64,000 nt of DNA from Ursus arctos (GCF_023065955.2 NW_026622897.1:5027001-5091000), one strand, 5' to 3'. Shown: positions 43,262 through 54,760, counted from the stretch's first letter. Numbers and translations: made by a program. Notes: a model not told the origin generated them from the letters alone.

Positions 43262-43980
43262 TTATCCAACATATATTTATTGACTGTCTATTATAATTCA
43301 AGCACTGTGCTAGGCACTGGGATACAGCCGTGAATTAAACAGTCCAAAACAAAAATCCCTACCCATAGGGAGCTTACATTGTCTTGCGGGCGGCAGACAA
43401 TAAACAAAATAAATAAGTGAAATGCATATCATGCTATGTGATGATAAATGCTATGGAGAAAAATAAAGCCAAGAAGGGGGTTGGGGTACAGTTTTGTATA
43501 TAGTAGGGAAGGAAAGCTTATGAAGACATTCAAGTGGAGCTTGAATGAGGTGAGAGAGCAGGGCTTGTAAAGACAAAAGGAAAGACCCCTTCCAGAGGGA
43601 ACAGCCCGTACAAAGGCGCTGAGGTGGCAGCCTGCCTCTCATGTTTGAGAAACATCAGGGAAGCCAGGATACTGTGAAGATACGGAAGGGAAGGTGGAAG
43701 ATGAGGCCCAAGAGGTAATGAGAGACCAAGGAATGTGACTTTCCCTGTGACGTAAGAAGCCATTAGAAGGTCCTGAGCATGGGAGTGACAAGATCTGACT
43801 TAAATCTTGCAGGATCACCTAGCAGCTGCTCGCAATAGTACTAGCAGGGCAAGACCTAACTAGAGACTATTACAGTAATCCAGACCAGAGGTCACGGCAA
43901 CTCAGATCATGGTGGCAGAGGAGGAAGTGGAGAGAAATGGTTAGAATCGATACATTTTGAATATACAGGCTATGGAATTT
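43262..43980 (-). mobile_element. L2 LINE, antisense
   Basis: 'tatttattgactgtctatta', 'gcactgtgctaggcactggg', 'atagggagcttacattgtct' and then the long downstream portion 'ctattacagtaatccagacc'. The 3' end is clearly L2-like. Attribution of the whole 700 bases to L2 is from memory. Confidence 0.6.
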
Positions 43981-44009
43981 GCTGATGGAATACTTAGGGG
44001 GAAATGACA

Positions 44010-44629
44010 AAGAGTGGAATCAAGAATGAGATGTTTGTCCAAAGAAGACATCCATTTGGCCAACGGACACATGAAAAGATGGTCGACATCACTCACCAGG
44101 GAAATACAAACCGAACCACAATGAGACATGGTCTCACACCTGTCAGAATAGCTAAAATTAACAACACAGGAAACAACAGGTGTTGGCGAGGATGTGGAGA
44201 AAGGGGAACCCTCTAACACTGTTGGTGGACACACAAGCTGGTGCAGCCACTCTGGAAAACAGTATGGAGGTGCCTCAAAAAGTTAAAAATAGAGCTACCT
44301 TACAACCCAGCAATTGCACTACTGGGTATTTACCCAGAGGATACAAAAATACTACTTCGAAGGGGCACGGGGACCCGGATGTTTATAGCAGCATTATCAA
44401 CAGTAGCCAAACTATGGAGAGAGTCCAAAGGTCCATTTTCTGATGAATGGATAAAGAAGATGTGGTATATACATATACTATGGAATATTATTCAGCCATC
44501 AGAAAGAATGAAATCTTGCCATTTGCAACAACATGGACAGAGCTAGAGGATTTATGCTGAGTGAAATATGTCAGCGAAAGACAAATACCATATGATTTCA
44601 CCCATATGTGGGATTTAAGAAACAAAACA
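44010..44629 (+). mobile_element. L1 ORF2 C-terminus and 3' end
   Basis: Best-preserved L1 in the window. Frames 1 and 3 together give ORF2 C-terminal text such as NPAIALLGIYPEDTK and MWYIHILWNIIQPSE, broken by frameshifts. It ends near 'gtgggatttaagaaacaaaa' where a SINE follows. 5'-truncated, not functional. Confidence 0.9.
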
Positions 44630-44815
44630 GGGGCGCATGGGTGGCTCAGTCGGTTGGGCGTCTGCCTTCAGCTCAGGTCATGATCCCGGAGTCCCTGCTC
44701 AGCTGGGAGTCTGCTTCTCCCTCTGCCTCTGCTTCTTCCTCTCCTTCTCTTCCTCCCCCACTCGTGCTCATTCTCTCTCTCGATCACTCTCTCTCTCAAA
44801 TAAATAAAATCTTTG
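44630..44815 (+). mobile_element. SINEC at L1 3' end
   Basis: Copy beginning 'ggggcgcatgggtggctcag'. It lacks part of the 'gggtcctgggatcgagcccc' box. Tail is short, ending at the target site of the next SINE. Confidence 0.94.
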
Positions 44816-44832
44816 TGAAATGTTTTACTTTG

Positions 44833-44956
44833 GTTGGTTGGTTGGTTTTTATGTAGGCTCTGTGGAGTGCAAGTGTGGAGTCCACTGCGGGGCTTGAACT
44901 CATGACCTTGAGATCCAGGATCTGATGCTTAACCCACTGAGCCACTGAGGTGCCCC
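44833..44956 (-). mobile_element. Short SINEC, antisense
   Basis: Minus-strand copy ending 'gccactgaggtgcccc' with perfect 17-base target-site duplication 'tgaaatgttttactttg' at 44816-44832 and 44957-44973. Its tail has become (GGTT)n instead of poly(T). Confidence 0.96.
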
Positions 44957-45080
44957 TGAAATGTTTTACTTTGTTTCAAAAGAAATAAATTTTACATCTT
45001 GACCTAGCACACATGCATGTAGGTATACACACACACTCACATTCACACATATTACTGAAAAGTCTCATGAAACAATAATC

Positions 45081-45257
45081 TTTTTTTTTAAAGATTTTAT
45101 TTATTTATCTGAGAGAGAGAGAGAGAGCATGAGTGGGGAGGGGCAGAGGAAGAAGCAGACTCCCTGCTGAGCAGGGATCCCGACTCAGGGCTCGATCCCA
45201 GGACCCATGACCTGAGTCGAAGGCAGACGCTTCACTGACGAGCCACCCAGGCGTCCC
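45081..45257 (-). mobile_element. SINEC, antisense
   Basis: Complete minus-strand copy ending 'gagccacccaggcgtccc'. It faces a plus-strand copy 62 bases away. Confidence 0.94.
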
Positions 45258-45318
45258 TATGTGCCTTATTTTCTAAGCCAAAACTTCTATAAACTCTTCT
45301 AATTAAAATATTATTTGT

Positions 45319-45522
45319 GGGGCACCTGGGTGGCTCAGTCGGTTAAGGGTCTGCCTTCGGCTCAGGTCATGATCCCAGGGTCCTGGGATCAAACCCCACA
45401 TCAGGCTCCCTGCTCGGCAGGAAGCCTGCTTCTTCCTCTCCCACTCCCCCTGCTTGTGTTCCCTCTCTTGCTGTGTCTCTCTGTCAAATAAATAAATAAA
45501 ATCTTTAAAAATAAAATAAAAT
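45319..45522 (+). mobile_element. SINEC
   Basis: Full-length copy with perfect 14-base target-site duplication 'aaaatattatttgt' at 45305-45318 and 45523-45536. Confidence 0.97.
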
Positions 45523-45536
45523 AAAATATTATTTGT

Positions 45537-45711
45537 ACTCAGCATAATCCAAATATACTTAAAATTGTAATTGTTCGTGGATTATTCAAAGGCAGATCTT
45601 AGGGATCATAAAATTATTCAATTTCAGTTCATCAGGAAGCTCATCGGGTTATGTGCACTGCACATATATAGAAGTGCAGGGTCGTAGAGAATGATAGTTA
45701 ACAGTTCATTT
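45537..45711. other. No gene recognised
   Basis: Short spacer between SINE and L2 remnant, AT-rich. Confidence 0.45.
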
Positions 45712-46257
45712 CCACTCAGTGAGCATTTACAGAGCACCACTGTTGTGCCAGTGTTGTGTGTGCTGGGGAAATAACAATGAATTAATAACTGCCTTGAGGA
45801 ACTTACAATCTAGCCAGACAATCAAACCAAGAGCCATAATTCAATATGAGATATGTTATGGAAGGTAGGAGATATCATAGAAGTACAGAGTACTCTTTGC
45901 TTAACTGCTGTAGGAACACAGATGAGTGAACAATCAATTCTCCTTGGGGATATAAGTGGTTTAGAAAGATTACAAAGGGGAGATAATATTTGTTCGGGGC
46001 CTTGAAAAATGAATAGAAATTTGCTGACCAGATGAAGGTTGAAAAGGATATAAGGAGAGGACACAATAGCACAGGAGGTAGGGGGGTGGAGAAAAAGTCC
46101 AGCCTGAATAGCGGGGTCACTGACTAGATCAAGAGGCCACATTAGGATTGGACGTGTATTACACGATTAGGTATTCAGACCTTATCCTAGGGTGAATGAG
46201 TCATCAAGGGTGTTCAGTATCATAATTCTAGAAGCAATGTTGAAATAATGGGAGACT
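45712..46257 (-). mobile_element. L2-like remnant, antisense, left part
   Basis: 'ggaacttacaatctagccag' then 'ttcggggccttgaaaaatga' and 'gaaaaggatataaggagagg' follow the order seen at 43262-43980. An LTR interrupts it. Confidence 0.5.
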
Positions 46258-46721
46258 GTCATGGATTGAATCATATCCCTCAAGAAAGATACAAAGAAGT
46301 CCTAACCTCTCGTACTTCAGAACGTGCCTTATTTGGAAACAGTCTTCACAGATGCTCAAGCTAAAATGAGGTCATTATGGTGGGCCCTAGTCCAATATGA
46401 CTGGTGTCCTCATAGGGGGAAATTTGGACACAGACACAGACATGCACAGAAGGAAGACTTCGTGAAGAGACACAGGAAAAATGCCATGTCACAGTGGAAG
46501 ACTGGACTGGTACACCTACATGCCAAGGAAAGCCAAAGATTGCCCAGGAAGCCACCAGGAGCTGGGAAAGGGGCGTAGAATGGATTCTCCCTCACAGCCT
46601 GAAGAAGGAATCAAGCCTGGAACACGCTGGACTTCTAGCCTCGGATACAATAAATTTCTGTTCCTTTAAGCCATTCGGCTAGTGGCCCTTTGTTAGCACA
46701 GCCCTGGGAAACTAACACAGA
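46258..46721 (+). mobile_element. MLT1/MaLR-like LTR inserted in L2
   Basis: 'catggattgaatcatatccc', 'gccttatttggaaacagtct', 'gtccaatatgactggtgtcc' and the end 'gccctgggaaactaacaca'. A near-complete copy of the family also at 24808-25247. Confidence 0.7.
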
Positions 46722-46885
46722 GATATTGAGCAGTACCATCTGAAGTGATAAGAGACCGAACAAAGACATTGACAGTGGGAAGTCCGGAAAAGGTCATAAA
46801 GCTGAAAGATATTGCGAGGCAAAAGTAAACAGGTTTAATGATTGGCTGAAAATGCCAAAGGAGAGAGGAGTCCAAGATGGATGAA
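46722..46885 (-). mobile_element. L2-like remnant, right part
   Basis: 'aatgattggctgaaaatgcc' and 'gagaggagtccaagatggat' continue the old repeat after the LTR. Confidence 0.4.
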
Positions 46886-47377
46886 GCTGTTATTCCGTCT
46901 TAATCAACCGAACATAGTGTCTGAACTACCTTAGACCTTAGATCCTTATTAGAGCTCTCCTGAGGCCAGGAACCTTACAGAAAGCCCCGTGCCTCTTCCT
47001 CTGGCTAATGGTATCTAACTATGCTTCTGACCTCCCACTCAGACCTCTCTTTGGACTGGTTTCCCTGGTTTCCATTCAGTTGGCTTGTAGCTATGGTCTG
47101 CTCTATCTACCTAGTCCCTGTAAGAGGCTTCACTTGACCTGCTACTTTCCTTTCCATTTTAGTTTTGTCCAGGATGCTACATATTAGATTATCCTTAGCT
47201 TTACATTCTGGTGCCTTTAGACCAAGTCCATCCCTCTGTTATCCACAGCACAGACCCCTAGCCCCCAGATTCAGCACCATAAGCTCTCACTGGTCTAGGA
47301 AGCTAGAATAGACATTAAAGACATCAACCCATCTGTAAAGTATAGGAAAAGAAAACACAGCAAGAAATATGGTTTCA
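46886..47377. other. No gene recognised
   Basis: Intergenic sequence of balanced composition. No landmark. Confidence 0.45.
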
Positions 47378-47567
47378 GGGACCCCTGGGTGGCTCAGTTG
47401 GTTAAGCGTCTGCCTTCAACTCAGGTCGTAATCCCAGGGTCCTGGGATCGAGTCCCACATCGGGCTCCCTGCTCAGTGGGGAGTCTGTTTCTCCCTCCCC
47501 CTCTGCCTGTAGTTCCCCCTGCTTGTGCTCTCTCTCTGTCCAATAAATAAATAAAATCTTTAAAAAA
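47378..47567 (+). mobile_element. SINEC
   Basis: Full-length copy with target-site duplication 'aagaaatatggtttca' (47362-47377) and 'aagaaatatgatttca' (47568-47583), one mismatch. Confidence 0.96.
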
Positions 47568-47583
47568 AAGAAATATGATTTCA

Positions 47584-48399
47584 CTTTTGGACATTATAAA
47601 GAATATATTTTTGGCACAAAGGGGAGCCACTGACTAATCCTTTCTCCAGAACCGCTAATACCCCATATACTCCATCCAAAGGGATTGGCTTGCTACATGT
47701 TCCTGTCTCACTGGCTGTATATCTTTGGTATAAACATCTGTTCCAAACTAGATTGTCTCTGGAGAAAAATGGAAATTGGTCTCTGTATGTGTCTAGGTAT
47801 CAAACATGAACTTGCAGCAACTATAGTTTTCCATATGGACGAAGCAGGAAATAAACCTCTCTGGTTTGCAGAGAGGTAAGAAGTGAGCAGATGTTAGAAG
47901 GAAGTAAATAGGAGAGGGACAGAGACCTACGCTGCCTGTGTTCCTTACAGTTTTCCCTTTCCTTGTTCCAATCCCTTTACAACACCATCTGCATTCCTGC
48001 CTGTGGATCGTGTAAAAATACCTCTGTATCCTTATGATAAGTGCATTTGTCTTTTTATATCATCCTAACTGGAGTTTGTTTCAGAGAATCCTAACCAACA
48101 CAGATGTGTTGAGTCTGAAATGTGTATCCAACACCTAAGGGAAGAGGTCGTTGGAAGACAGAGGGGAGGACACATGGTTTGGGTAAGGGAGTAACTGAAG
48201 TCACTGGAGTTGAGGACGTCATCAGAAGCAGCTCAAAGTAAAGGAAAAAAGGAGGACAGGGCACAGAGAGGAAAACGGGTCTCTTAGGAACATTAATATT
48301 TAGGAAACGGATGTCAGTAAATAAGGTTTAAAAATACAGGAGACTAGGAGAGAATGCTTTTGTAAAAGCCAAGAAATTAAAGTATCCAGGTTATCCTTA
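47584..48399. other. No gene recognised
   Basis: Intergenic sequence. 'agaatcctaaccaacaca' at 48085-48103 looks like an LTR terminus, so part of this may be a decayed LTR. Confidence 0.35.
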
Positions 48400-48765
48400 C
48401 AGAAAACCCCACCATCAGGGGCTTAAACAGGGATTAACTTATTTGTCTCAAACAATAGGATGTTCAGATCTGGTACAACAAACAGATCCAGGATTCCATG
48501 AAGAACTCAAGCTCTTCCGCTCTCTCCTACCACCATCTTTAGCATCTAGCCTTCATCTCTACAGTCACAAGATGGTTGTTAAACCTTCCAGACAGGAAGG
48601 AAAAGCACAAGAGAAAGAGTGAAGGGCAGTATGGCAGCTGGACCCTTACCAGAAAAGCAAAAGCTTTACCAAAAGCCCTACTTAAGTCTCATTGGTCAGA
48701 ACTCTGTCACCTTGCCATCCTTACCTAGAAGACTAGAAGAGGACTATGGGTAGGAGCTGGGTCAC
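48400..48765 (+). mobile_element. Unclassified MER-type repeat
   Basis: 'ggcttaaacagggattaact' then 'tctctacagtcacaagatgg' and 'agtctcattggtcagaactc' recall a medium-reiteration mammalian repeat. I cannot name it with certainty. Confidence 0.35.
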
Positions 48766-48778
48766 CCAATCAGCTTTT

Positions 48779-48997
48779 TTTTTTTTAATTTTTATTGTTT
48801 TTAATTTTAGATTTTATTTATTTATTTGTCAGAGAAAGAGAGAGAGAGAGAGCACAAGCAGGGGGAGTGTCAGGCAGGAGGAGAAACAGGCTTCCTGATG
48901 AGCAAGGAGCCCGATGCAGGACTCCATCCCAAGACCCTGGGATCATGACCCGAGCTGAAGACAGACGCTTCATCGACTGAGCCACCCAGTTGTCCCC
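48779..48997 (-). mobile_element. SINEC, antisense
   Basis: Complete minus-strand copy with a T-rich, interrupted tail. Target-site duplication 'ccaatcagctttt' at 48766-48778 and 48998-49010. Confidence 0.96.
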
Positions 48998-49132
48998 CCA
49001 ATCAGCTTTTAACAAAAGATTATAATCAACAAAAGCCACAGGGAGGTGAAGAAGAATGACAACTAAAGATAGATGGGGGGTAGGAGGGATTTGATATAAA
49101 GTTCCTGACAACCTCTCAAAAGCAGTTTCAGA

Positions 49133-49239
49133 GGGGCATCTGGCTGGCTCAGTCAGTGGAGCAAGGGACTCTTGATCTCCAGGCTGTGAGTTCAAGCCTC
49201 AGGTTGGATGTAGAGATTACTTAAAAATAATTTTTTTTT
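49133..49239 (+). mobile_element. Short SINEC variant
   Basis: 'catctggctggctcagtcag' then 'gttggatgtagagattactt'. Imperfect target-site duplication 'aaagcagtttca' and 'aaagcgatttca'. Confidence 0.92.
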
Positions 49240-49322
49240 AAAGCGATTTCATTAGGTAAGGAGAAGGCTGTGGAAGACTAATTGGGTTGGTGGGAAACGA
49301 CTACAGATGGTTCTTTACTCAT

Positions 49323-49517
49323 TTTTTTTTTTTTAGATTTTATTTATTTGACAGAGAGACAGCCAGCGAGAGAGGGAACACAAGCAGGGGGGAGTGGGAG
49401 AGGAAGAAGCAGGCTCCCAGCGGAGCAGGGAGCCCGAGGCAGGGCTCAATTCCAGGACCCTGGGATCACGCCCTGGGTCGAAGGCAGACGCTTAAAGACT
49501 GAGCCACCCAGGCGCCC
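49323..49517 (-). mobile_element. SINEC, antisense
   Basis: Complete minus-strand copy of the body type 'ggagtgggagaggaagaagc'. Diverged target-site duplication 'ttctttactcat' and 'ctctttcctcat'. Confidence 0.95.
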
Positions 49518-49951
49518 GCTCTTTCCTCATGTTTGAAAAGGAGAATAATGGAGCAAAAATCTGAAAAACCATAAGGTGGAGAGGCTTTGTCTGGCTTTAG
49601 GATTGTGTCTACGTGAGCATGTTTGTAGGCTGAGCCCAAACGATTGGAGAGGAGATCACAGCTATAAACAGCATGACAAAAAGATCAACTATTGGAAAAA
49701 AGTGCAAAATCCTTTGTGTGACAGGGAATTAAATGCGATATTGAAAGCGATAACTTTGTCTCCAAAACAAGAAAGGAAGTTAAGGATGAATAACAATAGG
49801 TTTGGATGCGGGGATGAAAAAAGTGGGATTGTCAAAAACTCTTATTTTGGAAAAAAAAAACACCTTAAAACTGTTGGAAGTTTTAAAAGCTAGACCTTGA
49901 ATTCACTACTCCCCAATTTTAAGACAGGCATTAAGAAGCAGTAAGATCGGT
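49518..49951. other. No gene recognised
   Basis: AT-rich. A 105-codon plus-strand open frame (49576-49893) is Lys/Asn-rich without a domain and is not called. Confidence 0.45.
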
Positions 49952-50149
49952 GGGGCGCCTGGGTAGCACAGTCCTTAAGCGTCTGGCTTTTTGGCTCAGG
50001 GCGTGATCCCGGCGTACGGGGATCGAGTCCCACATCAGGCTCCTCCGCTGGGAGCCTGCTTCTTCCTCTCCTACTCCCCCTGCTTGTGTTCCCTCTCTCG
50101 CTGGCTGTCTCTCTGTCAAATAAATAAATAAAATCTTAAAAAAAAAAAA
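49952..50149 (+). mobile_element. SINEC, GTACGGGG variant
   Basis: Full-length copy of the 'gggcgtgatcccggcgtacg' type. Target-site duplication 'agcagtaagatcg' (49937-49949) and 'agcagtaagaccg' (50152-50164). It is the last SINE before the RAB39A promoter. Confidence 0.96.
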
Positions 50150-50164
50150 GCAGCAGTAAGACCG

Positions 50165-50689
50165 CATCAGAATCCAAGTGTGCTTTATTTATATTTGGCT
50201 CCCCGGACCTGACTTGGCGAGGTGGAGACCCCTTTAGGATGTTTTCCGATTTACAGAACGCAGACCCAGAAGAATAGGAGCTTTCGTGAGCATCTCAACG
50301 TTACACTTTTTCCCCCCCTCCTCTCCTCCGGGCTGGAAGGCCCCCAGAGGATGGCGTGATCCCAGGCATTCTTCTCCCTCTTCTGTGGCACTGAAAGCAA
50401 CGAGGAGGATACTCGGTGGCAGGAGCAATGGCCAAAGCGCTTGCTAGAAGCATCCAGAACTGGCTCTGCAAATTTATCTCGATTCTGTTCTTCGCTCCTT
50501 CACCTTGAGCGCGTCGGATGCGGCGCGGAGCAAGGCCAGATAGCAGGACGTCGTCAGCTGGAACCTGCAGCAGTCGGGAAGGGGCAGAGCTCCCAGGGCC
50601 GCTACTGTCCGCAGAGGCAGTCTCAACACCACTGACCCCTGTGCCGGCCTCCTTGACTTGCAGAAGCCCACCCCTACTCCGACAAGCCC
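50165..50689. other. Left shore of RAB39A CpG island
   Basis: Composition rises toward the island. A 139-codon minus-strand open frame (50301-50720) is present. Antisense donor-like sites occur near 50503 (CAAG|GTGAAG) and 50720 (AAAA|GTGAGA). This is where the first exon of a longer divergent SLC35F2 transcript could lie, but nothing proves it. Confidence 0.3.
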
Positions 50690-50723
50690 GCCCTCTCGCC
50701 CTCAAGAAAACGATTCTCACTTT

Positions 50724-50731
50724 TCATTGGC
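50724..50731 (-). promoter_or_regulatory. RAB39A: Inverted CCAAT box (NF-Y type)
   Basis: 'tcattggctg' contains ATTGG (50726-50730), the reverse of CCAAT, with a good NF-Y flank. It pairs with the box 39 bases downstream. Confidence 0.6.
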
Positions 50732-50762
50732 TGACCCTAGGGGTGGAGCCCTTGCTTCATTT

Positions 50763-50791
50763 TCATTGGCTGCCGCAGCCGTCACGTCACC
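50763..50791 (-). promoter_or_regulatory. RAB39A: Second inverted CCAAT box and CRE-like half site
   Basis: ATTGG at 50765-50769 in the same 'tttcattggctg' context, followed at 50781-50790 by 'gtcacgtcac', which reads TGACGTGAC on the other strand (CRE half site). Twin, equally oriented CCAAT boxes are typical of housekeeping and divergent promoters. Confidence 0.55.
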
Positions 50792-51019
50792 TCGCCACAC
50801 CCACCTACCCGGCGGCGCCCAGTGAGCGTTGGGGGAGAGAGATTTACCGAGGGCGGGGGCGGGAGTCGCGCGCAGCCAGCCCGGGCGGTCCCCCCACCCC
50901 CACCCGAGCTGCGGCCCCCGCCCCGCCCACTGGCCCGAGGCCCCGCCCCCGGCCTGGCCGGGTCCCGCCCCTCCCTCCAGAGAGGGCGGGGACCAGGCGG
51001 CGGCCGCAGTCGCAGGAAT

Positions 51020-51058
51020 ATGCTGGAAGCCGGCGGGCTGACGCCCGGGCGGTGCTGA
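51020..51058 (+). other. RAB39A: Upstream ORF, 12 codons
   Basis: ATG at 51020-51022 encodes MLEAGGLTPGRC and stops at TGA 51056-51058, 81 bases before the RAB39A start. If the start site lies upstream of 51020 this uORF is in the leader and could lower RAB39A translation. Context is modest (A at -3, C at +4), so leaky scanning is likely. Confidence 0.45.
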
Positions 51059-51136
51059 AGGGACAGTTCCCGCCGCCAAACTTGCCCCGCGGCGGCAGGA
51101 CGGGTGGGGCGGCCCCCGAGCCGCGAGGGCACGTGA

Positions 51137-51367
<231 letters not shown>

Positions 51368-51480
51368 TAGGGCCGCCGGGACCCCGGGGCACCCCGGGGA
51401 CCGCCGCTTCCCCCGCGGTCGGCCGCCCCCGCCCGGCTTGGAGGAGGCTCCGGCCCTTCCCTCTCGAAAGTGCAAACACT

Positions 51481-53804
51481 CCATCCTCGCTTCCCCTTTG
51501 CCCCTCCTCTTCCAGGGACGACTTCCTCCTCCGCAATTTCTCACTTCTTTCTTTGGCGCCCATTTCCTGCGCCTTTCCTTTCCCGCCTGAACCGGCCCCC
51601 CCCCTCGCGGACCCTCTCTGGCCCCGCGCTCTCTGCCCCTGCGGGTGCTGGGATCCCCATCTCTTCGGTACCCCTCCCCCTGCTGCCTGCTCCCCAAACT
51701 CGGCGCCCCTTGCTGCGCACACCCTGACCCGGCCACCCTCCTCCGAGCGCCCCTTCTGCACCCCGCTCCGTGCCGCCCGGGAGAACTGCAAAGTGGGGTT
51801 CCCACGTTGGTGATTGATCCCTCCGGCTTGACGGCGAGCGCTGCTCCAGCCCAGCCTGCTGCATGAGCTCATTGGGCACCGTTCAGAGAGGGAGGGGGAT
51901 GCTGTAATGGTTGGAACACCTCACAGCAACGAATGTGGTCATCAGAAATGCTGGGCCATGTGACCCGTGGGAATGTGTCTCAGGTAGCAGCTGGATGGAT
52001 CATCAGGACATCGGGGACAGAGGCACAGCGTGGAGGCTCCTTGTTTTGCTTAGTAAGGGCTGAGTTGTCTTTAGAAGTTTGTCATCCTTGGTGGTTTGGT
52101 GGAGAAGAGAGAGAGAGAGACACTGAGATTTTGTCACGAACTTTTCCTTTATGGTATTTGTAATGGGTGCTTAACGTTCCAGGGTGCTAATATATCAGAA
52201 AATGCGTTCTGAATAGAGAAGGAGGGAACCCAATGAAGAGTCTCTTTCTAAATGTTCCCTGAGACCCTGAAGGAAGGATTTTGCAAAGACAACTCACGTT
52301 ACGCAAATACAAACTAAGTAATTTGTACGCATTTCCATGGGTGTTTAAGACCGAACAGCGTAATAAAGCGTATTTTAAAGTTCTAGGATTTGAGGACACT
52401 TTTTTTAGAGGAAGTTAGGAAATCTGATACACTGTAATGTTTTGGGTGGTTTTTGTTGTTTTAAGATTGCATTGTCACCTGAAACTCACTTAAGCAAGCA
52501 TTTTGCAATCTTCAAGTATTCGCTTGAGAAATGCAGTAGTCCGTGAGGGGACTTCCCAAACATGGCTTCCCCTCACCAGCCCCAGCCAGCATCCCTTCCC
52601 AATAAGCCAGCCTCCCCCTGTGAGTGAGGATGCTCCAACTTTGAAAGTTCTGGCTTCCATTCCCAGCTACACGCGGATTCAGACAGATGATAAAGGAACT
52701 GCTTAGCTTGCTCATACCTTAGTTTTCTCCCGTGTATGAAGTGGAAAGATGATAAGGCCAGCCCTTCAGAGAGATGTTAAAACTTCCTGTTAACGCTTTG
52801 AATTGTACAAGGCTTAGAATTCCATGAAGAATTTGTTTTTTTCTTTTCAAGAAGCCTCTTTTAGTTAAAACAGGGTTTCAAAGTATGATTCCTCATCTGT
52901 AAAATGGGGTCATTATGATCTCTTAAGATTCCTTCCAGTTTTACCATTGTAAGATTGATTGCAAATTCCTTCCCTTGTCATCTCAATCAGAGATGAAACT
53001 TTAGATATTTTGTGGTCCAAAAAAAAAAAAAAAGCATTTATTAATACCTTTTGCTCTACCCTCTGAAATGAATATAATAAAAACATATTCTTTATGCCTT
53101 GAACTTCTAAAAACTAGTGAGTTGCAACTACAAGAAACATAAGTAGTAAAATCTTATTGTATCTAATTATTTCCTAACAAGTAGCCCCTCAACTTACTGA
53201 CAAGAAAGTTAAGGATAATTAATTTGTTAGATTTTAAAGTCCTTTCTGCTGAATAGATCATTGTTTTTTAATGCCTTTAAGCACATGTAAATAGTAATTC
53301 GTTGTATATACATTATTAAAACCAGACAGTACCTCTCCCATAGTAATACAAGGACATTTAGGGAATGTTTACTGACAATGAGTCATGCTTTATTTTGTCT
53401 GGCTCTTTACCAAAGATATATTCATAAATACATACATATTTCAGTAGCTACCTCCAAATACTTGCTCTTCTGTTTAGCAGAATGTTTCCCCATAAAATTG
53501 CATTTGAAACAATCATTGTTAAATCATTCTGTATCTTTATCTAAGAAAATAGATACATTTTGAGTAGTAGATATCCTTACACATGTTATTTCATAGAAAT
53601 GTACTGTAGTTCATGAAGATATTAACCATATCATATCATTAGGAATTCATGGGAAATTTTATATTTCAAGGTTTATTATTGATTGGATATAAATTAACAA
53701 AAAGGAATCTACTTTAGATAACTCAGGATGTAGCTTGAAAGCATTAAGAAAACAGAACAAAATAATTAGCTGATAATTATGACCATACTTAGCCTTAGTT
53801 TTTT
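51481..53804. other. RAB39A intron, 5' portion without repeats
   Basis: GC-rich to about 51850, then AT-rich. No SINE, L1 or exon recognised over 2.3 kb. Open frames near 51645-51870 are island artefacts. First-intron sequence near a CpG island often carries regulatory sites, but I see no specific motif. Confidence 0.45.
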
Positions 53805-53885
53805 AAGTTTTCTCCCTCCCCCCCCAGCTTGAGATATAATTGATGCATAAAGCATTAATTTTCGATGTTCAGATTAACACATGCT
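53805..53885 (-). mobile_element. L1 fragment, antisense
   Basis: 'cttgagatataattgatgca' then 'taaagcattaattttcgatg' resembles a common L1 stretch in reverse orientation. A short C-run (53816-53826) precedes it. Confidence 0.5.
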
Positions 53886-54248
53886 AGAAGACAATAATTA
53901 CCTGCAAAAAGTAAGAAGGAACAAAATCAAAGTGAAAAATGTTTACAAAAATAATGTATATGTGAGCATACCTTAAACTGTAATGTTTTTATTAACACTC
54001 TGTGTTAATGAGGATGTCAAATTACTGTCTTAAAGAGAGTCAGAATTACAGTCCCTTCGTTAAAGTTGAAAATTTATTTCTCTGTGTGATAGTCTCAAGG
54101 TAATTGGTCCGTGTTGGTGGAGGGACTCTGCTCTGAGCCATCATTCAAGTACCTTCCTTTTTAATTTTCTGCCAACCCTAAGATACTATCATCATCTTTG
54201 TGAACACTGTTCCTGCATAGGAGAAGGAAGAAGAAAAGCTCTAAATCA
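53886..54248. other. No gene or repeat recognised
   Basis: AT-rich intronic sequence. Confidence 0.5.
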
Positions 54249-54263
54249 AGCAATGTTCCTTTT

Positions 54264-54363
54264 TTTTTTTTTTAAGTAGTCTCCATGCCTAATATGGGGT
54301 TTGAATTCACAACCCCAAGATCAAGAGTTGCTCGCTCCACTGACTGGGCCACCCAGGCGTCCC
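54264..54363 (-). mobile_element. Short SINEC variant, antisense
   Basis: 'taagtagtctccatgcctaa' to 'gggccacccaggcgtccc'. Target-site duplication 'agcaatgttccttt' (54249-54262) and 'agcaatgctccttt' (54364-54377). Confidence 0.94.
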
Positions 54364-54543
54364 AGCAATGCTCCTTTCAAGCAAGTGAAACCACTGTGGT
54401 GCAGATTACTTCAGCAATAAGTTCGCTGAGAAGAAATTAGTTACAAGACCACAGTTAGGCTGGGCTACCATGTGCCCATGAAGAAGGAAAGGTGGATCTG
54501 GCATTGTGGACTTTGCAGGGAAACTAACAAACACCACTTTCAA

Positions 54544-54558
54544 TTTTTTTTAAAGATT

Positions 54559-54593
<35 letters not shown>

Positions 54594-54760
54594 TTTGAGA
54601 GAGAGAGCACGAGCACGAGTGGGGGGAGGAGCAGATACAGAGGGAGAAGCCGACTCCCCGGTGAGCAGGGAGCCCGACGTGGGACTCAATCTCAGAACTC
54701 CGGGATCATGAGCTGAGCTGAAGGCAGATGCTTAACCGACTGAGCCACCCAGGTGCCCCC
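54544..54760 (-). mobile_element. SINEC, antisense, with (TTAT)n tail
   Basis: Complete minus-strand copy. Its tail has expanded into about nine TTAT units (54558-54596), a likely polymorphic tetranucleotide repeat. Confidence 0.95.

Noticed and set aside
44241..44546. 101-codon open frame with a tidy protein-like sequence
   Set aside because: It is the C-terminal part of L1 ORF2, 5'-truncated and frameshifted, so it is a repeat remnant rather than a host gene.
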